Source of the DNA: Eutreptiella sp. 'Long Island Sound 2002'
Lineage: Eukaryota; Euglenozoa; Euglenophyceae; Eutreptiales; Eutreptiaceae
Direction: 5' to 3'
DNA length: 64,000 nt
NCBI GenBank assembly: GCA_964036045.1
Contig: OZ038382.1
Location: 134,964,442-135,028,441 of the forward strand
In this document: one piece after another, positions 52,800 to 61,952 of the stretch
How positions within the stretch are numbered: position 1 is the stretch's first letter
How the letters are laid out: each line of letters begins with the position of its first letter
Program-made: the position numbers and the translations under genes
The notes under the pieces: model-generated
The model's database searches: none
Told to the model about the DNA's origin: nothing
Seen by the model: only the letters and a program-made list of their open reading frames with translations

Positions 52800-55700
52800 T
52801 GGGCTTGGTCTGTTTGGGGCAGGGTTGCTGCATGCTGCAGGTAATTGTGGGTGCGGTATGTGACCTGCTCCGCCGTCTTGGCAACGGCCGTCCGCTGCAT
52901 GTGCGCCGCCGTGGCCTGGGGGGTCTTCCGCGTGGGTGCGTAGCAAGGTGTAGACGGCAGTGGGGACGAGTCCCCTGCGGACCGCCTCGGGTACCTCCGT
53001 CTGCTTGAGGACGGTGGTGAGTTGCTGGGTCGCCGGGGACTGCGTCAGCCATCCTGCGTGCTGTGCGATGTTGTGGGTTGGGTTCCAGTCTGTGAGGGTG
53101 TCCAGTCCTCTGTACAGGGGGCACACTTTGAAGTGGTCCCAGGTTTCTTCTTCCGTGTGGCTGCAGAGGCATTTGGTGTGTCCTGCGGGGACGTGGATCG
53201 AGCGGCGCGCATACCATCGGTGGTATCGGGTGAGGAGGGGAAGCTGTTCGAGGGGGAGTTGGAGTCGGGGCTTTTGCAGGTGTGCTGGGAGGCTATCCGG
53301 GCGCAGGGCGGAGTAGTAGAGGGGGGTGTGGACGGAGTCTTCGAGGCGTCGGAGGAGTTCGGTGTTCGCTGGGTGGTCCAGTGTGGTGGCCAGTTGCTGG
53401 CTGGGTGTGGGGTAGTGGTACTGGTTGACTCGATCCGTGTACGGCGTGTCCTCGGGCATCCATTGGGGGGGCTGTGTGGCCGGGGGTATCGGGGGCAGGC
53501 GCTGCAGGTGGCTGTGGTGTGGGATGTCCAGTCGCACATGTTCGAGCCCTGGGGTGTGGTTGGTGTTGTGGTGTTTGGCCTGCGTGTCTGCGCGTCCATT
53601 GCCGTATGCGTAGCGGTTTGACTCCTGTTTGACGATGTGTAGGGCGTCCTGGGGGTGCATGCCCTTGAGGGCCATCCATAGTCCCAACGCTTGCGTGGTG
53701 AGGCCGGACTCGAGTGCTTTGTGGAGGGGCAGGTCCGCAAGGCGCCTGGTGAGGCAGATGTCGACCGTGGCGTCCACGACTACCCAGATGTTGCGGGGCC
53801 GGATCGTCGTGGGTGGCGGTGTGGCGGTGACGGCGTCTGCCCTGGTGCGCAGTTCGCCGTGGGGGGACGCCCCAAAGATGGTGGCCCCGGTGTGGTCTTC
53901 CACGTGGAGGCCGTCCGCGTGCCGGGTGATGCGCACGGAGGCGCAACCGACCGTGGGGGTGCGTTGCTGGGTGCCGGATGCGTCAGTGAAGTAGATGATG
54001 TCGGTGTTGCTGGGTATGGGTAGGCGGGCAATTGCTGTGGGGTGATAGACGTAGATGGGGTTCCCCTGGGCGGTTCTGGCGGTGATTTGCGTGGGTTGCA
54101 GTAGTGGCGCTGCATAGACGCCTATCCCCTGGGTGATGATGGCCTGGGCTCGTGGGGTGAGGCGGACGAGGCCCCTGTCTGGGCGCCCCTGGGTGATATA
54201 CGCGTACATCAGGTGGAAGAGGTATCCCATATTGGGGTGGAACTTCTGGCACGTGATGGTCTGTCGCCGCTCCTTGTCGTCTTTGTCGCCGCGGAGGGTG
54301 GGGCATTTGTGCTGTAGGGGGCGCATGGGTGCCTCCTGAGGTCCTGCGCGGTGCGGGTCGCAGCGGTCGTACTCTATGGCCACGCTGTCCGGGTCTGCCC
54401 GCTCGTTGGTGAACGTCCATGTCGCCGTGGGTGTTCGGGTCCAGGCTACGTGCGCCGGGTGGTCTGGGGGTACCGTGTGAAACCAGGGGGAGAGCCATGC
54501 CTGCTGGTCGGCGGTGGCGGCGGCGGTGGGGGTGTGGTAGTGGGTGGTGATGAGGTGTAGCAGGGGCCACGGAGTGTCAAGGGCTGCCGGGCCGCAGTGC
54601 CAGCACGTGCGTGGTATGCCCTGGTCACTGTGTCTGACTGGTGGTACATCGGTCTCCGGTGCATTGTGTTTGGGGATGGACCAGGGGGCATGTTGTCGCT
54701 GGACAGTGCGGGTAGCATGTTTGTGGCCGTTTGGTGCTAGTAGCAGGATGGTGGGTGGTGTCCAGCCTTCGGCTGACGGAGTGGGCTCCTCCTGCGTCGT
54801 GCCGCCGTCGTTGGGGGTCTCGTGCTCGCTCGGGCGGGGCCGGGGGTGCTGGCGCTGGAAGGCTGTGTACGCCATGTCGATGTCCTTGGGCCCCGGCATG
54901 TCGCGCCCTGCCTTCGTAGCACATGCGCGGAGGTACGCTTGGAAGACGTGGTGTGCTGGCCATTGTGGGTCGGAAAGGAACGGGGCGTGGTGGGCGTCGC
55001 ATTGGGCCATGATCTTCATCTGTGTTGGGCTGATATACACTATTGTGACGGTGGCCCGCACGAGGCGCAGGGTGTCCACCTCGCCTGCCGGATGTCGGTG
55101 GATGTCGGTGTGTGTGGCCATGAGTGGCCCCTGTTGATCGCAGTGGTGGTTTGTCAGGATGGCGTGTGTGTGGTGCGGTAGGAGGAGTTGTAGCTGGGCC
55201 CAGATGCCAGTGCCCACGGAGGTGGAGACGCCGTGTTGCGCCAGTATCCACCGGGGGCAGGTGTTGCGGGCCATTTGCGCTTCTTTTATGCGTATGGCTG
55301 CCGCCTCGCGAACTTCAGGTTGGTGGTTGTGTGTCACCCTGTGTAGGAGGTGCGCTGCGTGTTTGGCATAGGCCATGTTGACCAGGGCGCCTGTATTGTC
55401 TCCGTAGTAGCGCCAGTGGGCCATCATGGCCTCCTTGGGGAAAGACATGGGCCAGCCTCCGTGTTGCGCCCATGCCTTCGTCACTTGCTGTCGAGCGTGG
55501 CTTAGGGCGTCTTGGGGGCGCGGAAGGTGCAGGGCTTGGTACCCGATGGCCGCGTTGAGCACCGATTCCATGAAGTACGCCAGGCCCTGCGTAGACAGGA
55601 GGCCCCCCCTGGCAATTTGGGGTAGCCGGGCGAGGCGCTCTTCTAGCTTGCTTGGGAGTGTGATGTGGTGGTGCCGCGTGGCCTGTGTGACTCCCAGGTG

Positions 55701-58094
55701 GACTGTGGTGTCTTCCAGGTGTAGGGGTTGGCCTTTCCGGATGTGGGGGGTGGGGGTCTTGGCGTCGGCCAGCCCGACCGATTTGCGGGGGTGCACTAGG
55801 ACCTGGTGGGCGTCCATGTAGGTTGTGGTGAGTTGGAGAATGGCGGACGGTTGCTCGGTGGTCGTTGGTAGCCCTGCGTTCTCAGGGTCGCGGTGGCGGG
55901 TGGCCGTAGTTAGGAGGTTGTCGTCCGCGAAGTTGATGAGGGGGGACCGTAGCGGGTATGGGGCGTACCCCGGGTATACCCGTGCTAGCTCGAATGCCAG
56001 TGGCAGGGTGACGAGGAGGTAGAGGAAGGGGCCTTCGGCGCCTCCCTGGGGGAACCCGCTGTCTGTGCCGGTCCAGGGGGTGAGGCCTGCGGCTGTGATG
56101 ACGGCGTAGAGTCGGGTCTGGATGTACCCGGTCATGAAGGATAGGAATGGGAGGCCCATGGCATCCCATACCTCCGTGAGGAGCCGGTGTGGGGCGTGGG
56201 GGAACGCGCCTTGGACATCGAGGGAGGCGATAATCATCTCGTAGGGGTTCATGTCCAGTGCGGTGTCCTGGAGGAAGATGGCCTCGTGGGGGGACCTGCC
56301 GGCCATGGCTTCCCACATGCTGGCGGGCACGTGGGCGAAGACCGCCGGCGCGATGCGGCCTAGGATGAGCGTCCACACCAGCTTGACCTCGCTGGTGGCG
56401 CAGACTATGGGCCGCCAGTTCCCCGGCTGCGCCCAGTCCCGCTTTTTGTAGAGGGGGTGGACCAGGTTGGCCCACTCAGGGGGGATGGGCGTGGCGCCCG
56501 TGACGATGTCCCACAGGCGGGCTGCCAGGCGGCGTTTGACGGGCAGGGTGAGGCGTTGGTACGCTTCGGTCGGCAAACCGTCGACGCCGGGCACGACCGC
56601 CTTCTTCGGGTGGTCTAGGGCGCGTTGCAGTTCTGAGATGCTGAAGGGGTCTTGTTCGATGGCACCCCGCTGTTCCCGGTTGAAGACCCTGGGCACATGC
56701 TCGCGGATGGTGTTTCTGGTGTGGGGGTCGAGCTCGGGGAGGGCGTCCCCGTGTTGTGCCTGGAAGCTGTCCAGGACTGCCTGGAGGACGGCGTCGGGGT
56801 CATTGGTGAGGCCTCCTTCGGGGGTGCGCACCGCGTGGATGGTACAGCGCCCCGTGTCCTCCAGGATGCGGCTGACGTACCGTAGGGACTTGTACGGCGT
56901 GTCGTTTCTGCTGTATCTTTCGTGTTCCTGGGCTGCGGCCGCTATGCAGTGGGCGTGCCATTCCTGGAGTTGGTGGCGGCGGGTGGTGAGGACCGCACGG
57001 AGGTGGGCGTCCCGGTCTCGTGCCTCCGGTGTGCTGGGGCGTAGCAGGGTGGCGAGTTCCTCTTTTGTGGTCCAGATGTCATGGACGAGTTGTTGGAGGG
57101 TGAGGTCTGGTGGTGTTCCCGTGTGGCTGGTGTCACGCTCCATGCCGCATGCTTGTGCCGCCCGGCGCATGGCAGTGGTGAGTGTCGGCGCATCCGGGCG
57201 GCGCAGGATGGCGTGTAGGGCCCTGTTCTACCTGTGCCAGGCGCCGTGGTCGTCCTCGGCCGGGAACTGCAGTGTGGGTGGGAGGGTGTCGTCTGGCAGG
57301 GTGGCCGCGGGTGGGGGTAGGTTGGGGATGATGAGGTCGATGTAGAGGGGTCGGTGGCCCGTGCCTGTGGGCGGAAGGTCCCCGTAGGCTGCTTCGTGGA
57401 GGCGCACCGTGGTTGGGTCCCCGTAGCACGTGTCGATCCGGGATGGGTGGGTGCCGGCTTGGTTGGGGTAATGGGAGGGTGTGCCGGTGAGTCCTGCCGT
57501 GAGGTCGGTGAGGCCCAGTTGGTGCATGGCGTCCCGCACAGCTGTGTCGGTGGCTGTGGGTGGGCCGGTGCGGTCGTCGTCGGTGGGGGCGGCGTTTAGG
57601 TCGCCTATGATGATGGTGGGTGCCAGCAGGGAGAGTCGGCGGTACGCCAGGCTCAGGGTGTCCAGGAAGTCCTTGGTCTCCTCCCCGAATGGGACGTGCG
57701 TGAGTAGCACGTTTAGCTGCCATCCGGGCCCCACGCACTCGTACGCCCCGAGGCGACCATCCACTCCGAGGTCGGGGTGGGCATGCACCGTGACCGACGT
57801 CTTGTGGTAGAGGGGCACCCCCCGTTCCCAGTGGGCGTGATATTTGTTCCCCTCCGGGTCCAGGATCGGTGCTGGTTCGGGTTGGTCTGCTCTGCGGAGG
57901 GCTTGCTCAAGGAACCCCAGGAGGTCTGCGCCTTGGGGGTGCGGCCCGGGCATGGCTTGCAGTGTGGCGGCCTTGGTGGGGTCGTAGGTGACCGCGGGCT
58001 CGTTGAGGATGTTGATGCGGGCGTGGGCTTCCGCAGGTGCCCGTTTCTGGGGACCGGAAGTTGGGGGGGCGGGCCGTGTCCGTCCCTGGCCCCG
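52800..58094 (-). CDS. non-LTR retrotransposon pol: APE endonuclease, RT, RNase H, zinc knuckle
   Basis: One frame from 58094 to about 52800 with a single TAG at 57228-57230. APE part: ARINILN, DLLGFLEQAL (Glu motif), TIIIGDLNAAP, SRIDTCYGDP and TGHRPLYID (final His). RT part: KKAVVPGVDGLPTEAYQ, EMIIASLDVQGAFPHAPH (motif A), SGFPQGGAEGPFLYLL (motif B), LINFADDNLLTT (motif C, FADD, about residue 414 after the TAG). RNase H: IIYFTDASGTQ, SPHGELRTRADA, WVVVDATVD, GNGRADTQAKHH (D-E-D-D). A C-terminal CLC...H...C knuckle (KCLCSHTEEETWDHFKVCPL) follows. All catalytic residues are present. The last 600 bases of the open frame look like a shadow, since coding signal passes to the RING-like ORF. Confidence 0.88.
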
Positions 58095-59924
58095 TCAGGC
58101 GTCGAGGAGGTCGATGACGCCCTGAGCTGCGGGTGCCTTGCGGTTCCGCTTCTGGGGCTGGGGTAGGGCCCATGCATTGTGGACTTCGCCCGTGTACTCC
58201 GTGCCGGTGAGGTGCTCCGTGTCGGGGGTGCACAGCTGCATGGGACCCATCTCACGACCGGTTCGGTCTCGCCAGAGTTCGATGGTGCGCCCCACCTTCT
58301 TGTCGTTGGGGGTGGCCGGGTCCCACTTGACGTTGATCTTGAACCGCTGGTGGTCCCCGGTGACGAGGTACCGGTGCTTGACCTCCCCTGCGGCCCATAT
58401 CCACTTGGAGGGGCCCGCGGCCGTGGCGTACTCGAAGGGCAGCTGCACCCGGGTACAGATGGCGTATTCGGGATACAGGGCAGCGGCCTCCTCTTTTGTC
58501 CAGCTCGTCGACTTGGCTCTTGGCTTTGGCGCGGGTTTGGCCTGTGCGGGGGCCTTGCGCTTCTGCGCACCTTGGCGGCGCCGGGCAGCGGGTTGTCCCT
58601 GTTGGGGAGGTGCGCCCTGGGGCTGCTGTACGGGTGCGTGGCCCGGTGCAAACACGGGGTGTTCGCGGGCGGCTGGGACGTCGGGCTTGGACGTGGGGAC
58701 GGGGTCCTTCAGCTGGAACACTTGCTTGGTCATGAGGCCAAGCACTTCCTCGGCCTCCTGCAGGGCGTCGGGCGGGTCCTCGGGCCAGGTGAGGAGTCGG
58801 TGCCCGGTGCCTGCCCCGTGGCGGCGCATGTGGGTCGTGTAGCGGGTGGCGTGGCTTGTCCACGCTGGGGTGCGTTCCGGGGGGAGGGAGCCTTCTGGCG
58901 CCCCCTGTGCCCAGTAGAGGGCGTAGTGCAGCGCTTCCCAGGCTGCCTCTGGGGCGTGGGGGATGCGTGCGGCGAGTCGCAAGCGGTCCCCTCTGCGTGG
59001 TGGGGGCGGGACTTCGTCGTCGGGGGCGTGTGCCGTTGCCCGTCTGACCTTGCCGTGGTCGTTCCATTCCACCGTCCACCAGCTGTCCCAGTGTTTGAGG
59101 ATGTGGACCTCCGTGGTGGTCGGGGGGGCGTCCATGGCGTCCCAGCTGACGAGCTGGATGGGGCGGACCGCAGGGTGGGTCTTCGGGGGTGCTTGCATGT
59201 TGAGGATTTGGTGGATGTCCTCGGCGGTAGGGCCTGTGTCGGGGGCGTCCTGCGCTGCTTGGGCTAGAGGTGGGGAGGGGTGGTCCTCCCAGAGGCCGGA
59301 GGCGGACGCCGTGGCGTACATGGCTGCGATCAGGACGTGTTCCGTCAGCCCTTCCACCATGAGGTGGTTTTCCCCCTCCAGGTCTCGGGGGATGGTGGCT
59401 TCCGCCTTTAGGGTGAGGAGTGCGATGGCGCGTTTGGGTCCAGGTGTGGCGTGCGTCGGCTCATCTGGCGGGCGTCCGTCGGATGGGGTGTGGGGGGGGC
59501 GCTTCTGGAAGGGGGATGGTCCCACCGCCAGGTGCTCGACAAGGTGTAGCGGTATGGAGTGGTGGCGGTCCGCTGCGGGCAGGAGGTAGGGGTGTGGGTC
59601 CCCGGGTACCGTGCCGAGGTATATGCCCCCCCTGTAGGTAGGGGTGGGCAGGGCTTGCTGCAGAGCGCCTGCGCATGGTAGCGCGCACCGAGGGTAGCAG
59701 TGGGTGCATTGGGCTGTTATGGGGTGCGGTACCGCGTACACGGTGAAGGGCCCTACCGCGCGCTGGATGTGGCGGGGGATGATGGTGCGGAGGTCCACCA
59801 CCCGTGCCGTGCGGCTTTTGCCATAGTATATCCAGAGTGTGTCCTCCAGTGCCATTTTGGGGCGTAGCTTGCGGGCCAGTAGGTTCAAGGTGCTTTTGTG
59901 GGTGGCCTCGGTGACGGTGCCGGG
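58095..59924 (-). CDS. second ORF of the non-LTR element, unknown function
   Basis: 597 codons from ATG 59888 (the frame itself is open from 59924, just after the previous stop) to TGA 58095-58097. N-terminal region: MALEDTLWIYYGKSRTARVV and a possible zinc motif CTHCYPRCALPC (C-x2-C-x3-C-x3-C). Middle: helical, with VEWNDHGKVRRATAHAPDDE. Then a basic Pro/Gln/Lys linker and a compact C-terminal domain (WTKEEAAALYPEYAICTRVQ, WAAGEVKHRYLVTGDHQRFK). It lies directly upstream of APE in the same frame. It may be a gag-like nucleic-acid chaperone by position. No family recognised. Confidence 0.6.
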   Translation of the reverse strand, partial: PGTVTEATHKSTLNLLARKLRPKMALEDTLWIYYGKSRTARVVDLRTIIPRHIQRAVGPFTVYAVPHPITAQCTHCYPRCALPCAGALQQALPTPTYRGGIYLGTVPGDPHPYLLPAADRHHSIPLHLVEHLAVGPSPFQKRPPHTPSDGRPPDEPTHATPGPKRAIALLTLKAEATIPRDLEGENHLMVEGLTEHVLIAAMYATASASGLWEDHPSPPLAQAAQDAPDTGPTAEDIHQILNMQAPPKTHPAVRPIQLVSWDAMDAPPTTTEVHILKHWDSWWTVEWNDHGKVRRATAHAPDDEVPPPPRRGDRLRLAARIPHAPEAAWEALHYALYWAQGAPEGSLPPERTPAWTSHATRYTTHMRRHGAGTGHRLLTWPEDPPDALQEAEEVLGLMTKQVFQLKDPVPTSKPDVPAAREHPVFAPGHAPVQQPQGAPPQQGQPAARRRQGAQKRKAPAQAKPAPKPRAKSTSWTKEEAAALYPEYAICTRVQLPFEYATAAGPSKWIWAAGEVKHRYLVTGDHQRFKINVKWDPATPNDKKVGRTIELWRDRTGREMGPMQLCTPDTEHLTGTEYTGEVHNAWALPQPQKRNRKAPAAQGVIDLLDA

Positions 59925-61952
59925 TCAAGTGTTAATGCGTGGGAGCAGGTGGTTTTGGTAGTGTGCCGCGGCCCGTCTGCGGGCGGTGTGGAGGGCGGTG
60001 CTGTCGGCGGGAGGGGGCGCGTGGTGGGTGGGCCTTTTGTGCGGGGTCGGGGCGACGTGTAGCCGATGCTTCCATGCCGGGCACGGGTGGTGTTGCGGTG
60101 GCTGGAGGCCAGGGTAGGTGGTGAAGGTGTATATGGTGACGGGGGAGCGCTCATGCGTGGCCTGGAGGTAGTAGTGCTCGCGACCCGTGTTGTGGGTGAC
60201 GATGACGTTCGGCGTTGGTATGTCGTAGTGGAGTGCGGTATTGGGGAGTTGTTTGGTGATGCGTGCCGTCGCGTCCCCTGTTTTGGGCGCGGTGTCGTGG
60301 GGCACCAGGATGTGGACTGCCCACGCATCGTGGGCAGGGAGGTCGAGGTCCGGTAGGGTGGGATGAATGGGGCGTCCCCGGAAGTGTGCGAAAGCTGGGT
60401 TGTGGCGTGCCGCCGTTTCCTTGATGATGGACGGTGCCCACTGGGGTGGCGCCCCAATTTGCTGGGCCATGGCGGCGACGGCGTGGGCGATCGCTGTGAG
60501 GTCTGGGGCGATGCCAGGCTGGTCTGCCGGTGGCTGCAGGCCCCCTTCTGGTGCGGGGTGGTGCCACCATAGGGTGTAGCCCTTTTGTGTGTTATCGTGG
60601 GGGGTGTGCACGAGGCCCTGGTTGTTGGAGATGGCGGTCTTGAGGGCTTCCGCTGCCTCGCGGTGGAGGGTGCGCGTGTAGGCCCAGACTCCGGTGGGGG
60701 GGGCCGCCCCAGTGTGGGATTCGGCCGTGGTGGGGGCCGGCTCGAGGGTGTGACTGGTGAGGCAGGGTCTGTGCAGCCCTTCGTGCAGGGAGGCGCACAC
60801 GTGTGCCCACCTGTCCGCCCATCCCTGTTGGGCGCTTCCTGTGTCTGCCCCTGTGGGTAGTCGCACGATGACCACGTGCCAGGGGTGTGACCCCGGTACT
60901 ACGGTGGGGGGTGTGGTGTGCTCGTGAGCGTGCAGCCATACTGCGGTGTCTGCCTTCGCCGTCACGTAGTCCTCTCCCTCCGCTGTGTGGACGTTTTCGA
61001 CGGCGGCCTCTCCCTCTAGCGTGATGAGGAGGTGTGTGCCGGGGGGCTGCGTGTGCGTCTCCGCGTCCCGGAGCCACAGGTACAGGAGCGCCACGGTGCC
61101 GGGGAGGATTTCCCCCCACGTGAAAGTGCCTTCGGGGGATGCCCACTGCAGAGGCAGTGTGCGGCGTCCCCGCGAGTCGTTGGTGGCATGGTAGTCGTGG
61201 GGGAGGTGACATTTGGTGAGCCGGTGCGGCATGCGTTCGGTGGTAGCTGTGGGGGGGTCCCAATTACATTCCTCTGGGGGGGGTGCGTCTGCGTCGTCCT
61301 CCTGGGGCTGGGCCAGCGGCAGCGCCTGTGCATTGGGTGTGGCGTCGGGTAATCCGCTGTGCGTGAGGATGTAGAAGCCCTCGGGGGTGAGTTGGAGGAC
61401 GATGTCCCACTTCGCCGTTTGCTCTGGGGACCACTGGTGGGGCCCGTCCTGCGGTCGGTGGAGGGTGACCTGGTGGCCCCATCTCCAGCTGTGGTAGGCG
61501 AGGAGGCTGAGGATTGTGTCTTGCTCCGGGTCCTCCACGCTTTCCACGTATGCCGTCATGTCGGTGACGTCGACGGCGTACTCGTCCTCCCATTCTTGTG
61601 TGGGGGTGCCTGGAGGGGGGGGGGCGGTGGTGTACCCGTGGAGTCCCGGCCCCGTGGCGTCAGGCAGGTCGTGCTCGAGGGACGCCCGGTACTCGGCGGG
61701 CCCTTTGCTGACTTCGTGGGTGGGGTGGTGGCGCCGCAGGGCGTCCGACAGGTGCGTCCAGGGCGCCCGCTCGCGGGGGGGGGGGGGGGGCGGGGGGGCA
61801 TTGTGCGGGCTGGGGTCCGTGTGGCCGCTTGCTGCGGGCTCGAGCTCCGGCGGGGTGAGGTCCATATGATGCTCCCTGTCCTCCGTGTGTTGGAGTTCCA
61901 GCTCTAGCAGGCTGTCGATGTCCAGGGCCATGGGGTCATCGTGTGTGTTCAC
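59925..61952 (-). CDS. first ORF of the non-LTR element, unknown function
   Basis: 675 codons from ATG 61952 (MNTHDDPMALDIDSLLELEL) to TGA 59925-59927. Composition is protein-like throughout: YVESVEDPEQDTILSLLAYH, WGEILPGTVALLYLWLRDAE, WAVHILVPHDTAPKTGDATA. There is no CCHC or RRM that I can see. The N-terminus is acidic and helical, then Pro-rich. Being first in the element it is the best gag/ORF1 candidate, but that is by position only. The next ORF follows in the same frame after the TGA. Confidence 0.6.
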   Translation of the reverse strand: MNTHDDPMALDIDSLLELELQHTEDREHHMDLTPPELEPAASGHTDPSPHNAPPPPPPPRERAPWTHLSDALRRHHPTHEVSKGPAEYRASLEHDLPDATGPGLHGYTTAPPPPGTPTQEWEDEYAVDVTDMTAYVESVEDPEQDTILSLLAYHSWRWGHQVTLHRPQDGPHQWSPEQTAKWDIVLQLTPEGFYILTHSGLPDATPNAQALPLAQPQEDDADAPPPEECNWDPPTATTERMPHRLTKCHLPHDYHATNDSRGRRTLPLQWASPEGTFTWGEILPGTVALLYLWLRDAETHTQPPGTHLLITLEGEAAVENVHTAEGEDYVTAKADTAVWLHAHEHTTPPTVVPGSHPWHVVIVRLPTGADTGSAQQGWADRWAHVCASLHEGLHRPCLTSHTLEPAPTTAESHTGAAPPTGVWAYTRTLHREAAEALKTAISNNQGLVHTPHDNTQKGYTLWWHHPAPEGGLQPPADQPGIAPDLTAIAHAVAAMAQQIGAPPQWAPSIIKETAARHNPAFAHFRGRPIHPTLPDLDLPAHDAWAVHILVPHDTAPKTGDATARITKQLPNTALHYDIPTPNVIVTHNTGREHYYLQATHERSPVTIYTFTTYPGLQPPQHHPCPAWKHRLHVAPTPHKRPTHHAPPPADSTALHTARRRAAAHYQNHLLPRINT

